From Flaviflexus equikiangi (lineage in GTDB: Bacteria > Actinomycetota > Actinomycetes > Actinomycetales > Actinomycetaceae), in assembly GCF_014069875.1 (NCBI RefSeq), contig NZ_CP059676.1, positions 2,232,001 to 2,296,000 on the forward strand: DNA of 64,000 nt, given 5' to 3'. Both the position numbers and the translations under genes were made by a program. Below, piece after piece: positions 42,283 to 52,188 of this stretch. Positions within the stretch are counted from its first letter, which is position 1; each line of letters opens with the position of its first letter. The notes under the pieces are model-generated. The model made no database searches. It saw only the letters and a list, made by a program, of their open reading frames with translations, and was not told where the DNA came from.

Positions 42283-43398
42283 ATGGCACTCGCTGACGTC
42301 GCTCGACGACTCGAAGATTCCCTCAACCGTCGGGGCACGGTCAAACGCGTCAACAGGGGTTGGCGGCCCGCCATCATCGGTTTCACCGGCTATGGCTCGA
42401 CCTCGTCGCTGCACGTGTTGGGGCGGGCCGTCATGGCCGATCCGGATAGCAAGCCGCTCTTCAAGCCGCCTCGACTCCCACCCGCAACGCACACGGTCCT
42501 CGGGCAGGTGAAGGAAGCTTTCGAGCAGGCCGAGAAGCTCTCCGAAACTGCGCAGCGGGGATGGCGGCAGTTCTTCACGACTCAGGTCGGCTTCCTGCCC
42601 GTCACCGTTCACGCCGGCGACAAGGTGATCTCCACTCGGACGGATCGGTCCGGCTATATAGATGTTCTCGTCCAGGATCACGGCCTCGAGCCGGGCTGGC
42701 ATGAGGTGCGGATCGAGGCGGCCGCGGCGGAACCCATCACGGCGAAGGTCTTGGTCGTGAAGCCGACCGCCACGTACGGCATGGTGTCGGATATTGACGA
42801 CACGGTCATGGTCACGTGGCTGCCCCGTGCGGCCCTTGCCGCATGGAACTCGTGGGTGCGGCACACGAATACGCGCAAGGCTGTCCCTGGGATGGCACGC
42901 TTCTACCGTGAACTGTTGGACGACCTGCCCGATGCTCCGGTCTTCTACCTGTCAACCGGGGCCTGGAACACGCTGCCCACGCTCGAGGTGTTTCTCACGC
43001 TCAACGGCTTCCCCACGGGCCCGCTCCTGCTCACCGACTGGGGCCCCACCCCCACCGGCATCTTCCGCTCCGGCCAGGAACACAAGAAGACACAGCTGCG
43101 CAATCTCATCATCACCTTCCCGGAGATCAAATGGTTCCTCGTCGGTGACGATGGGCAACACGACCCGATCATCTTCGATGAGCTGGCACGAGAGCATCCG
43201 CGTCACGTCGCCGGTATCGCCATTCGTCAGCTCAATCCCGTCGAGCAGGTCCTCTCACACGGCCTGACGGAAGCGATCGATGAGCGACGCTTCGACGACG
43301 ACGAGGCGCGCTATGGGGTTCCGACAATCTCAGGGCAGGACGGCTTCGAGCTCATGGCCAAGATCGACGAGCTGGAGAAGGGCTGTCCCGGCCGATAG
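42283..43398 (+). CDS. App1-type phosphatidate phosphatase
   Basis: 371-aa protein with an N-terminal adapter region and a C-terminal HAD-like phosphatase domain (DUF2183): S-D170-I-D172-D173-T with the nucleophile aspartate, then Y-L-S-T-G-A-W-N and G-D-D-G-Q-H-D-P. In yeast App1 converts phosphatidic acid to diacylglycerol; the bacterial role is inferred by family. No signal peptide. TATGCT ends 7 bases before the ATG (leaderless). Confidence 0.88.
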   Translation: MALADVARRLEDSLNRRGTVKRVNRGWRPAIIGFTGYGSTSSLHVLGRAVMADPDSKPLFKPPRLPPATHTVLGQVKEAFEQAEKLSETAQRGWRQFFTTQVGFLPVTVHAGDKVISTRTDRSGYIDVLVQDHGLEPGWHEVRIEAAAAEPITAKVLVVKPTATYGMVSDIDDTVMVTWLPRAALAAWNSWVRHTNTRKAVPGMARFYRELLDDLPDAPVFYLSTGAWNTLPTLEVFLTLNGFPTGPLLLTDWGPTPTGIFRSGQEHKKTQLRNLIITFPEIKWFLVGDDGQHDPIIFDELAREHPRHVAGIAIRQLNPVEQVLSHGLTEAIDERRFDDDEARYGVPTISGQDGFELMAKIDELEKGCPGR

Positions 43399-43425
43399 CG
43401 GTATCTGGCCGGGACCGTTCGATCC

Positions 43426-44388
43426 TCAGTAGCGGGGCCGGCACTTCTCCACGATCGTCTCACCCAGATCGGCAAGATCCTTGCCCGTCAACCCGGGCCA
43501 GCCGTGCACCTCGTAATCGGGTGCGACGTCCTCTCCGAAAGCGGCACCGAGGAGCGCGCCCGCGATCGCGGCCGTCGTGTCAGTATCAGATCCCTGGCGG
43601 ACGGCCTCGAAAAGACCCTCACGGATCGGATCCTCACGATCCTTGGCCATCACGACAGCATGCCATGCGGATTGCATGGCCGTGATCGTGAAGGAATTCG
43701 CCTCCGGCCTGAAATCGGGCTCCTCCGCCTCCTGCAGCGTGGCGATCATGGAGGAATGAACATCGGGATGAAGGAGATCGAGGCCCGCGTAGATATCGAT
43801 CCGTCCCGTCATGACAGCGTGGCGGATCGCCTCGGACCAGAGCACACACGTGTCCCCCACCATCGGGTCCGTGTGGGTGAGAGCCGCAATCTCACGGGCA
43901 GCCTGGGCCGTGAGCTCACGGTCGTAGAGGAACGCCAGACCAACCGGTGCGGTCCTCATGAGGGCACCGTTGCCAGCCGCACGGTCCGAGGTGGCGGAGA
44001 AATAGGCTGAGGCGGCCCGCAGACGCTGCGAGGCGGTTCCCTCGCGCCGTCGAGCATCGGCGAGAACCCGAGACGTCTGGATTCCGATATCGGTCGCCCC
44101 GTCCTTCGCCCATGCAAGAAACTTTGTCGCGATCTCGTCCTGTGCGGCCTGGGATGTCAGCCGGACTCCTGTCGCGGCAACCTGGGCGATACAGATCGCC
44201 ATCTGCGTGTCATCAGACCACTCTCCCGGCTCGTAATCGCCCAGCCCGCCGCCGAGCGGCTGGGGGTCGCCCACGAGAGGGATCGTCTCGAACTCGTACG
44301 GGACGCCGAGAGCATCTCCAATCGCTGAGGCGAGCAGCGTCCCTCGGGCACGCTTCCTGACGGCATCGGTAATCTCTAGCGTCTCCAT
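43426..44388 (-). CDS. ADP-ribosylglycohydrolase family protein
   Basis: 320-aa all-helical hydrolase with the two dinuclear Mg sites of the DraG/ARH family: G-D-A-L-G-V-P-Y-E near residue 25, W-S-D-D-T-Q-M-A near 58, and the C-terminal G-S-D-T-D-T-T-A-A-I-A-G-A. Removes ADP-ribose from proteins or metabolites; no cognate transferase is nearby. TAAACT ends 6 bases before the ATG. Confidence 0.92.
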   Translation of the reverse strand: METLEITDAVRKRARGTLLASAIGDALGVPYEFETIPLVGDPQPLGGGLGDYEPGEWSDDTQMAICIAQVAATGVRLTSQAAQDEIATKFLAWAKDGATDIGIQTSRVLADARRREGTASQRLRAASAYFSATSDRAAGNGALMRTAPVGLAFLYDRELTAQAAREIAALTHTDPMVGDTCVLWSEAIRHAVMTGRIDIYAGLDLLHPDVHSSMIATLQEAEEPDFRPEANSFTITAMQSAWHAVVMAKDREDPIREGLFEAVRQGSDTDTTAAIAGALLGAAFGEDVAPDYEVHGWPGLTGKDLADLGETIVEKCRPRY

Positions 44389-44419
44389 ACATAGAGTTTA
44401 GAGAACTATTGCCACATTG

Positions 44420-45499
44420 TTAAGCAGTTGTGCCGAAAAGCAGACCGAGAGCAAAGGTGATGATGCCGGCGCTGTAGCCGATGAGGAGCTGCCTCATGGC
44501 GCGGGGGAACGGGGGCTTGCCGGAGAGGACGCCCACGACGCCACCGGTGAAGAGCAGGGCGATGCCGACGAGGACGGTCGCGATAAGAACGGCCACCATG
44601 CCGGAGGTGAAGATGAACGGGATGATGGGGATGACTGCACCGGTTGCGAAGAACAGGAAGGAGGAGGTGGCCGCACGCCACGGTGAGCCGATCTCCTCGA
44701 AATCAGCCGTGTGAGTGTCGAGGGCGTTCACGCTCTCCTGGGCGCGCATCTTCTCGAATGCCGCACCGGCGAGACGCTCCGCCTCGTCCTGGGACAGGCC
44801 GCGGGCACGATAGACGAGGGCGAGTTCGTTCGCGTCATAATCGAGCGCCGGAAGCAGGCTGTTCGAGTTCTCGTCCGGGGTCGAGGCGTCGAGGAGTTCA
44901 CGCTGGGACCTTACCGACACCCATTCGCCTGCCGCCATCGACAGTGCGCCCGCAAGGAGACCCGACGCTCCGGTGAGGAGGACGGTCGAGTTGTCGATGC
45001 CGGCGGCGGCAACACCGATGACGAGGGCAAGGTTGGAGACGAGACCATCGTTCGCGCCGAAGACTGCCGCGCGGAAGGTGCCCGACATCGAGTTGCGGCC
45101 GCGCGTTGCAAGGGCCCGGATGACCTCCGCGTGAACGGCCTCATCCGCTGCCATCGACGGGGTACCCCAGTCGTCATCATCCGAGCGGCGTTCAGTGGCG
45201 CGCTCCTCGGAGGTCTGGATGAGTGCGAGAGCGAAGACGAAGCCGAACCAGCGCGCCAACAGCCCGAGGAGGAGCGTTCTGAAGGACGGACGCAGCGGCT
45301 TGCCCACCTTGTCGCCGAGAAGCATCTCCCAGTGCAGCGCGTGTCGCTTCTCCGCTTCGGCAAGTTCGAGGAGGATCTCTCGTTCCTCGCCATCGCGCTT
45401 CTGCGCGAGGCGCCGATAGATCCTGTATTCGGCAAGCTCTTCGGCGAGATTCCTCCGCCATTCCAGGATCTGACGGTCGCTTGCACTCTTCTTGCTCAT
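44420..45499 (-). CDS. Ferritin-like/VIT1 family iron or manganese transporter
   Basis: 359-aa protein combining an N-terminal ferritin-like (rubrerythrin) domain (about residues 10-125, E-E-R-E-I-L-L-E-L-A-E-A-E-K-R-H and E-A-V-H-A-E-V with carboxylate/His ligands) with a C-terminal five-helix CCC1/VIT1 domain (G-A-N-D-G-L-V-S-N near 150, S-M-A-A-G-E-W-V-S-V near 190, P-I-I-P-F near 300). This combination exports Fe/Mn and may sense iron. Convergent with no U-tract terminator visible. Confidence 0.9.
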   Translation of the reverse strand: MSKKSASDRQILEWRRNLAEELAEYRIYRRLAQKRDGEEREILLELAEAEKRHALHWEMLLGDKVGKPLRPSFRTLLLGLLARWFGFVFALALIQTSEERATERRSDDDDWGTPSMAADEAVHAEVIRALATRGRNSMSGTFRAAVFGANDGLVSNLALVIGVAAAGIDNSTVLLTGASGLLAGALSMAAGEWVSVRSQRELLDASTPDENSNSLLPALDYDANELALVYRARGLSQDEAERLAGAAFEKMRAQESVNALDTHTADFEEIGSPWRAATSSFLFFATGAVIPIIPFIFTSGMVAVLIATVLVGIALLFTGGVVGVLSGKPPFPRAMRQLLIGYSAGIITFALGLLFGTTA

Positions 45500-45627
45500 C
45501 ACCGATCTATTGTGTACCAGGGTCGGGCTCGGGATCTCTATTCGCTGCGAAGATGGAACGGTGATCACAGGCCGCCCGCCCTGATGAAAGTCACCAATCG
45601 CACGGCTGACAGGCGTAAGGTCGTGGT

Positions 45628-46191
45628 ATGGCCGAGCATGGAGAAACAGCGGATACGCCAGTATTCGAGGAGTCGGACTCGACAATCCTCAAAGCGACGG
45701 GACGCTCCCAGGAGGAATGGTTCGAGCTCCTCGACGAGGCGGGTGCAGCATCGTGGGATCATGCCACGATCGCCCGCTGGTTGGGCGGCAAACACGAGGT
45801 CGATGCGTGGTGGGCGCAGGGCGTGACGATCCGCTATGAACAGTCTCGCGCTCCCGGCCACACGGGAGAGGGAAGCTTCGAGGTCAGCCACTCGAAGTCG
45901 ATCTCGGCCGCCGCGACGGCCGTGTGGCCCTACGTGACGGACGATGATCTGCGCCGTGACTGGCTCGATCTGGAACTCAATGCTCTCTCCCAATCATCGG
46001 CATCGATCCGTTTCGATGGCGGGGAGCGAACGCGTGTCACGTTCTTCATCGAGCAGGCGCCGCCCACGAAGAGCGGACGCCCCCGGTGCCGGTTGAGCGT
46101 CACCCACACGCGCCTTCAGCGGGAGTCGGTGCAGGAGACGACCGAGTTCTGGACTGACTCCCTCAGCCGCCTGGCCGCACTCTTCGAGTAG
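45628..46191 (+). CDS. DUF4287/SRPBCC domain protein
   Basis: 187-aa soluble protein. N-terminal DUF4287-like part: A-T-G-R-S-Q-E-E-W-F-E-L-L-D, then I-A-R-W-L and W-W-A-Q-G-V-T-I-x-Y-E-Q-S-R. C-terminal SRPBCC/AHSA1-type fold around F-E-V-S-H-S-K-S-I. Such proteins are widespread in actinobacteria, with ligand unknown. TAAGGT ends 6 bases before the ATG (leaderless). Ends 5 bases before the convergent phosphatase gene. Confidence 0.85.
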   Translation: MAEHGETADTPVFEESDSTILKATGRSQEEWFELLDEAGAASWDHATIARWLGGKHEVDAWWAQGVTIRYEQSRAPGHTGEGSFEVSHSKSISAAATAVWPYVTDDDLRRDWLDLELNALSQSSASIRFDGGERTRVTFFIEQAPPTKSGRPRCRLSVTHTRLQRESVQETTEFWTDSLSRLAALFE

Positions 46192-46196
46192 CCCTG

Positions 46197-47204
46197 TTAA
46201 CGGCTGAGACGGACGAGCACGCCTCGATGGTCAGAGTTTCCCACCTCGACGACGGCGGCCGCCTTTGTCGTCCAGTCCGTGAAGACATTGTCGATCGGTG
46301 ATCCGAAGATCCCGGGGACAGATGCCGGCCATGTCCCATATCCGCCGACGTAGCCGTCGAGAGCCGACCGGCAGCTCGCACCAGTCGCCAGCATATGGTC
46401 GATGGTGGAGTTGAAATCACCAGCCATGATCGTATTGGCGGCTCCGCACTGGGCGTAGACACGTTCGATGTCCGATCGCCACGATTCCTCGAGGCCACGC
46501 ACGGGGGCAACGGGGTGGACGGCGATGATGTCGGGGCCGCCCGAGACGGAGCGCAGATGGAGGGAACCCCAGGTCAGCCCGATATCGGGGCCTTGACGGT
46601 ATTCGCCGAGAGCATCGGATAGTACGACGACCGTCGATTCGATCTCGGGATTGTACGGATCGGCTCCCGACGAGTAGACGGTGAAGCCCTGCCCTGCCGC
46701 CGCGAGTGAGGCGGCAAGAGCCTCCCCGTTCGCCGTGGATGTCTCCGACAGGACGACAACGTCAACGCCGTTGTCCATCACGATCGTCGCGATATCTGTC
46801 ATCGCCGTCTCGCCGCCCAGCGTATTGTACGAGAGGACTGTTACTTCCCCGGTTCCCTCTGCCACGTGGGTGAGGCCGTAATCCGGTGGAAGCGCACCCG
46901 GGTTGTCCAGCCCTCGATCTGACAGAATGAGCAGATGTCCGCCGGCGATGGCGAGGAGACCGACGCCGAGGACAGCAATGAAGGCACCCTTGCGGAACAT
47001 GAGGGCTCGAACGAGCGCCATGATGAGAACAATGATGCCGACGAGCCCACAGACAGCGGCGACAACACCGCGAACCGCGATCATCTGGTTGACCGGATAG
47101 ATCAACGAGAGCGGTGTTCCGCCGACAGACACGAGCGATGGATCGAGCGTCAGCGCCCCCACCGCAAGGATCAGGACAACCAGCAATGCGTATACGTATT
47201 TCAT
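46197..47204 (-). CDS. Membrane-anchored endonuclease/exonuclease/phosphatase family protein
   Basis: 335-aa protein: three N-terminal helices (to about residue 95), then an extracellular EEP domain with L-S-Y-N-T-L-G-G-E, G-D-F-N-S-T and S-D-H-R-G, the metal and catalytic motifs. Similar proteins cleave phosphodiesters or phospholipid head groups; substrate unknown. GAAGGAG precedes the ATG by about 5 bases. Diverges from hrpA (40-bp gap). Confidence 0.88.
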   Translation of the reverse strand: MKYVYALLVVLILAVGALTLDPSLVSVGGTPLSLIYPVNQMIAVRGVVAAVCGLVGIIVLIMALVRALMFRKGAFIAVLGVGLLAIAGGHLLILSDRGLDNPGALPPDYGLTHVAEGTGEVTVLSYNTLGGETAMTDIATIVMDNGVDVVVLSETSTANGEALAASLAAAGQGFTVYSSGADPYNPEIESTVVVLSDALGEYRQGPDIGLTWGSLHLRSVSGGPDIIAVHPVAPVRGLEESWRSDIERVYAQCGAANTIMAGDFNSTIDHMLATGASCRSALDGYVGGYGTWPASVPGIFGSPIDNVFTDWTTKAAAVVEVGNSDHRGVLVRLSR

Positions 47205-47244
47205 CCACGCTCCTTCAGGCCCGATAATAGGTGACGATGCTGAT

Positions 47245-50200
47245 ATGAGTACCCGTGAATTACGGCGCGCCGCCGTTCCGACCATCATCTATCCCGATCT
47301 GCCAGTTTCGGCACGGCGGGACGACATTGCGAACGCGATCGCGAACCATCAGGTTGTCGTGGTCGCCGGCGAGACGGGTTCTGGCAAGACCACGCAGCTG
47401 CCGAAGATCTGTCTCGAACTGGGGCGCGGAATCGACGGCATCATCGGACACACCCAGCCGCGACGTATCGCGGCCCGGTCTGTCGCTGAACGCCTGTGCG
47501 ACGAGCTCGGTGTGACGCTTGGCGAGCAGGTCGGCTACCAGGTCCGGTTCACGGATCAGGTCTCTGACACGACTCTGATCAAGCTCATGACAGATGGCAT
47601 CCTGCTCGCGGAGATCCAGGGTGACCCGCTGCTGCGCAAGTACGACACGATCATCATCGATGAGGCACACGAACGGTCCCTCAACATCGACTTCCTCCTC
47701 GGATACCTCGCACAGCTCCTCCCTCAGCGCCCCGATCTGAAGCTCATCATCACGTCGGCAACGATCGATTCGGAACGGTTTGCTGAACACTTCGGACCCT
47801 GCCAAGCGGTGCCCGAAGAGTCCGCCCCGATCATCCACGTCTCGGGACGCACCTATCCTGTCGAGATTCGCTACCGCGAACTCGAGGACGGCGATCACAT
47901 TGCCGGGATTGTCGACGGTGTCGACGAGCTGCTCGCCGAAGGCCCGGGAGACATCCTCGTCTTCCTCTCCGGGGAGGGCGAGATCCGCGACGCCGATAAG
48001 GCTCTCCAGGAGTCTCTGCGGGACTACGCGGCACCCGGTCACGGCAGACCGGGCTCGATCGAGGTGCTGCCCCTTTTCGCTCGACTCAGCGCTGCCGAGC
48101 AGCACAGGATCTTCGCGGCACACGACTGGCGCAGGATCATTCTCGCCACGAACATTGCCGAGACCTCCCTGACGGTTCCCGGAATCCGCTACGTCATCGA
48201 CCCCGGAACGGCTCGCATCTCACGCTACTCGAACAAGACGAAGGTCCAGCGCCTCCCCATTGAGAGCATCTCCCAGGCGAGCGCGAACCAGCGGTCGGGC
48301 CGATGTGGGCGCGTCGCGGACGGTATTGCCCTGCGCCTCTATTCCGAGGACGATTTCCTGTCCCGGCCCGAGTTCACCGAGCCCGAGATCCAGCGAACCT
48401 CTCTCGCGTCCGTGATTCTGCAGATGGCGGCGCTGGGGCTGGGAGACGTGGCAAAGTTCCCGTTCGTCGACCCTCCCCAGATCACCGCCGTGCGGGCAGG
48501 CCTGCAGCTTCTCGACGAGATCGGCGCGATCCGATCCGGCAGACTCACCGCCATCGGTTCGAAGCTGGCCCGCCTGCCCATCGACCCTCGTCTCGGACGG
48601 ATGCTTGTCGAGGCGCAGCGAAACGGAGTCGTCTCCGAGGTGCTCGTCATCGTCGCGGCACTCTCCGTTCAAGACGTTCGGGAACGTCCCGCTGAGAAGC
48701 GCCCCGAGGCAGATGCCTACCACGATCGCTTCACCGATCCGCATTCCGATTTCATCGGCTACCTCAACGTGTGGCGCTACCTCAACGTCATGGAGCGGGA
48801 TCTCTCCGGTTCCGCATTCCGGCGACTGTGCCGTGCCGAGTACCTCAACTACCTGAGGTTCCGTGAGTGGCGGGACGTCGTCCTGCAGCTGCGCCACGTG
48901 GGGCGCTCCCTTGGCGCGAACCGGATCGGCATCCCAAGCTCCCGCATGATCGACGAAGCGGGCGACGTGGCGACCGCCGTGCGCGCCTTCGACCGTTCGA
49001 AGACGGAGGAGATCCACAAGTCCCTCCTCGTCGGCCTCCTCTCCTCCCTCGGATCGTGGGATGAGAGGAAGCGAGACTATGAGGGTTCGCGCGGATCGCG
49101 CTTTATCATCTGGCCCGGGTCGGGGCTCGCGAAGAGGCACCCTGCGTGGGTCATGGCAGCCGAACTCGTCGAGACCTCCCGATTGTTTGCGCGCACCGTC
49201 GCCCAGATCGAACCCGAATGGGTGGAACCCTTGGCCTCCCACGTCATGAACAGGGTTCATTCCGAACCGTTCTGGTCGACGAAGCTCGGGGCCGCGATGG
49301 TGCATGAAAAGGTCATGCTGTACGGCATGACTCTCATCGCGGACAGGCAGGTTCTCCTCTCGAAGGTGGGAACGATCCAGGCCCACGAGCTTGCCCGGGA
49401 GATGTTCATTCGGCACGCGCTTGTCGAGAACCAGTGGCGCGATAACTGGCATCCTTTCATCGCGGCCAACAAGGCCGCCATCGAGGAGGCTCGAGAGGTT
49501 GAGCGTCGCCGCCGCGTGCACGGCCTGCTTGCAGACCAGCGTGACCTCGAGAGGTTCTTCGATGAACGGATACCCGGCGATATCGTGTCGGCAGCCCACT
49601 TCAACGCCTGGTACAAGAAGAACAAGAAGTCTGTCGACCTGTGCTATCCGAGGGCGCTCCTGCTCGGTGAGACGGAAGCAAGGGCAGAGGACTATCCGGA
49701 CACGTGGGTGCAGCGCGGACACTCCCTCTCGATCGACTACGACTTCAATCCGGGCGGCCGTCGTGACGGGATGACGATCACCGTTCCCGTCACGCTTCTG
49801 CCGCAGCTCACGGACGACGGTTTCGACTGGCTCGTTCCCGGCATGATTCCCGAACTCACCGAGGCAACGATCCGATCCCTGCCCAAACGGATCCGCCGCG
49901 AACTGGTCCCAGCCCCGGACGTGGCCCGCGCCATCCTCGAACGGCTGCCCGCGTGGGCGGATGTGAGCGGAGGAGAACCCGGTTCACCCTCGTTCCGGGA
50001 AGCCTTCGCTGCCGCGGTCCAGGATCTTCGCGGAGTGAGCATCGACGAATGGGGGGACCTGCCCTCACACCTGTCCGTCACATTCCGTGTCGTCTCTGGC
50101 CGCGGCAAGGTTCTCGCCGAAGGCCCCTCGATCGCGCACCTTCAGAAGAAGCTCGCACCCGATACTCGCCAAGCCGTCTCGACGGCCGTGAAGAAAGCCG

Positions 50201-51042
50201 TCGCATCAGCGATCAGACCATCCCTGCCCGAGACGGGGTTCGGCCCTGACGGGCTGCCGCTGTCCGTGGAGGCAGGCAACGCCAAGGGTTATCCTGCACT
50301 CGTGGAACGCGGCGGGACCGTGCGAGTCGACGTCGTCGATACGCCGCGCGCCCAGGCGCGAGAACACCGCCGCGGCGTCCTTGCCCTGGCAGTCCAGCAG
50401 GTCGCTCTGCCGGTTGCCCGGGTCACGTCCCGATGGTCTCCCACCCTGTCGTTGACGATGGCGGGGTCACCGTACTCATCGACAGAATCACTCGTTGCCG
50501 ACCTGCAGTGGGCCGCGGTCCGCAACCTGGCAGGGCCGGTCACCGGTATCCGCACCCAGGAAGCATTCGATGCGGTGATCGTGAAGATTCGCGACTCGGT
50601 CGAGGATGAGGTGTTCCGTCTCGCGCAGATCACGGGCCGTATCCTCACGGCATGGCGGGACGTGCTCGCAGACATCGAACACGCTCCACCATCCATGGCA
50701 GGCGTCCGCGTTGATGTCCGGGAGCACGTCGATGGTCTCGTCTACGACGGCTTCCTCAAGGAGACACCCGGCGAATGGCTGCCCCATCTGCCCCGCTATC
50801 TCGCCGCCGCGTCTGTCCGCTTGACGACGAGTCTTGATCTCGCGGCGGACGATGAGAAGGCACACCAGGTCATGGAGGCGGAGGACTACCTTCGAAGCTT
50901 CACACCCGCGAGCGCGGAGGAGGACGCCGCCGCGGTCCGGGCACGGTGGCTCATCGAGGAGCTGCGGGTCTCGCTCTTCGCGCAGAGGCTGGGAACATCG
51001 GTCAAGGTGTCACTGCCCCGCATCCGCAAGCTCCTCAGCTAG
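47245..51042 (+). CDS. hrpA: ATP-dependent RNA helicase HrpA
   Basis: 1265-aa DEAH-box helicase of the HrpA type. Walker A G-E-T-G-S-G-K-T-T at 42-50, D-E-A-H at 139-142, T-S-A-T-I-D, then Q-R-S-G-R-C-G-R motif VI, followed by winged-helix, ratchet, OB-fold and the DUF3418 C-terminal region typical of full-length HrpA. It unwinds RNA, probably freeing stalled ribosomes as shown for E. coli HrpA. Length is normal for the family; the gene is monocistronic. Confidence 0.95.
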   Translation: MSTRELRRAAVPTIIYPDLPVSARRDDIANAIANHQVVVVAGETGSGKTTQLPKICLELGRGIDGIIGHTQPRRIAARSVAERLCDELGVTLGEQVGYQVRFTDQVSDTTLIKLMTDGILLAEIQGDPLLRKYDTIIIDEAHERSLNIDFLLGYLAQLLPQRPDLKLIITSATIDSERFAEHFGPCQAVPEESAPIIHVSGRTYPVEIRYRELEDGDHIAGIVDGVDELLAEGPGDILVFLSGEGEIRDADKALQESLRDYAAPGHGRPGSIEVLPLFARLSAAEQHRIFAAHDWRRIILATNIAETSLTVPGIRYVIDPGTARISRYSNKTKVQRLPIESISQASANQRSGRCGRVADGIALRLYSEDDFLSRPEFTEPEIQRTSLASVILQMAALGLGDVAKFPFVDPPQITAVRAGLQLLDEIGAIRSGRLTAIGSKLARLPIDPRLGRMLVEAQRNGVVSEVLVIVAALSVQDVRERPAEKRPEADAYHDRFTDPHSDFIGYLNVWRYLNVMERDLSGSAFRRLCRAEYLNYLRFREWRDVVLQLRHVGRSLGANRIGIPSSRMIDEAGDVATAVRAFDRSKTEEIHKSLLVGLLSSLGSWDERKRDYEGSRGSRFIIWPGSGLAKRHPAWVMAAELVETSRLFARTVAQIEPEWVEPLASHVMNRVHSEPFWSTKLGAAMVHEKVMLYGMTLIADRQVLLSKVGTIQAHELAREMFIRHALVENQWRDNWHPFIAANKAAIEEAREVERRRRVHGLLADQRDLERFFDERIPGDIVSAAHFNAWYKKNKKSVDLCYPRALLLGETEARAEDYPDTWVQRGHSLSIDYDFNPGGRRDGMTITVPVTLLPQLTDDGFDWLVPGMIPELTEATIRSLPKRIRRELVPAPDVARAILERLPAWADVSGGEPGSPSFREAFAAAVQDLRGVSIDEWGDLPSHLSVTFRVVSGRGKVLAEGPSIAHLQKKLAPDTRQAVSTAVKKAVASAIRPSLPETGFGPDGLPLSVEAGNAKGYPALVERGGTVRVDVVDTPRAQAREHRRGVLALAVQQVALPVARVTSRWSPTLSLTMAGSPYSSTESLVADLQWAAVRNLAGPVTGIRTQEAFDAVIVKIRDSVEDEVFRLAQITGRILTAWRDVLADIEHAPPSMAGVRVDVREHVDGLVYDGFLKETPGEWLPHLPRYLAAASVRLTTSLDLAADDEKAHQVMEAEDYLRSFTPASAEEDAAAVRARWLIEELRVSLFAQRLGTSVKVSLPRIRKLLS

Positions 51043-51060
51043 AGGATGCTTTCCCAGAAC

Positions 51061-51336
51061 TCACAGGAGGATGAGGAGGGCTGCCACGACGGCCAGGACA
51101 GCTGTCGCGCCCGCCCATCCCCACATCGCGGCAGGGAAGGGATTGGCTGCCCCTGATCTGGCGGGTTCCGCTTCGATGAGAGGTTTGAGCGGGTCGCGCG
51201 GTTTGAACAGGTCGTCGAGGAACGTGTCGATCGTTCGCGGTTCAGGCTGCGGGGAGGGCGCGGCGACGGGGCCAAGATCGAGCGGGGCCGCATGGGGCGG
51301 ATGGTAGTGTCCGTCCGTGCCGTCCGACGCACTCAC
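51061..51336 (-). CDS. Small C-tail-anchored membrane protein, unrecognised
   Basis: 91-aa protein: Asp/Pro-rich soluble N-terminus (T-I-D-T-F-L-D-D-L-F-K-P-R-D-P) and one C-terminal helix (M-W-G-W-A-G-A-T-A-V-L-A-V-V-A-A-L-L-I-L-L) as the last residues. The GTG start overlaps the stop of the DUF4352-like gene. Family not recognised; third gene of a membrane-protein cluster. Confidence 0.65.
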   Translation of the reverse strand: MSASDGTDGHYHPPHAAPLDLGPVAAPSPQPEPRTIDTFLDDLFKPRDPLKPLIEAEPARSGAANPFPAAMWGWAGATAVLAVVAALLILL

Positions 51337-52154
51337 GGCAGCTCCATGAGAGTGTCGTACGCGGGGGAACGAATAAGGTTGACGCGGAGATAACCGCCCT
51401 CGGGCACGTCCTTGGGGACTTCGAAATACAGCCATCCGTCGTATTCGTAGTCCGCAATGCCGGCACTGCTCAAGCATCCCGTGCCGCAGTAGTGTTGCGT
51501 ATATTCCTGCCCGCTCGGGGTGATGTAGGAGAAGAGGAACGCGTCCTCGAGGAGAGTGGCGTTATCCGTCGATTCAACCGCCAAATCAATTCCCACATAC
51601 TTCATCCCGCTGTTCGGAGCCGGCATGCTCGTCGACTCGTCGGCCTGCGCCCCAGCATCCCACGCGGTGCCTTCGACATCGACTGTCCACGTCACAAAGT
51701 CCGCGGTGCCCTCGAACAGTCCCCCGGGGGACACGATCGTCATGTCCGAATATCCGACATGGGTGTGCGGGTCGAAGCTCTCTCCGCCCGTCGAATGCTG
51801 CCCATCCACGGCGGCGATGACGAGCATGCCGCAGAAGACGACGACGGCGCCGATGCTTGCCCACGCCCACCACGGCATCATCCCGGTATCCCGCTCGTGC
51901 CCGAGAACGGCAGGCTGACCATCCCTCACGATCGGCGCCTGAGGAGGAACAGCTCCATTGACCCCTACGGGGGCCTGCCAGGCCGTCATCGGCCGGCCCA
52001 TGGTCAACGGCGGCTGTGGACCCTGGAACGTGTAGGGCGGCTGCGGCATGGGAGGACGCCGCGTCGAGGGTGGGCGTGCGGGGGGCTGGCGTGAAGGTGT
52101 CGGGGCGGAGCCGTCCCCTTCAATCTCTGGATCCCATGTCGCGTCTGATGCCAC
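51333..52154 (-). CDS. DUF4352-like membrane-anchored protein
   Basis: 273-aa protein: a proline-rich cytoplasmic N-terminus of about 85 residues (R-R-P-P-M-P-Q-P-P-Y), one helix near 95-115 (W-W-A-W-A-S-I-G-A-V-V-V-F-C), and an extracellular Ig-like domain of DUF4352 type (M-K-Y-V-G-I-D-L-A-V-E-S-T-D-N) with a Y-C-G-T-G-C cysteine pair. The GTG at 52154 has AGGGG at good spacing; a GTG two codons upstream is also possible. Possible sensor or cell-surface protein. Confidence 0.75.
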   Translation of the reverse strand: MASDATWDPEIEGDGSAPTPSRQPPARPPSTRRPPMPQPPYTFQGPQPPLTMGRPMTAWQAPVGVNGAVPPQAPIVRDGQPAVLGHERDTGMMPWWAWASIGAVVVFCGMLVIAAVDGQHSTGGESFDPHTHVGYSDMTIVSPGGLFEGTADFVTWTVDVEGTAWDAGAQADESTSMPAPNSGMKYVGIDLAVESTDNATLLEDAFLFSYITPSGQEYTQHYCGTGCLSSAGIADYEYDGWLYFEVPKDVPEGGYLRVNLIRSPAYDTLMELP

Positions 52155-52188
52155 CGTCACCCCTTTCCTTGGACCAGGATACGGGTGT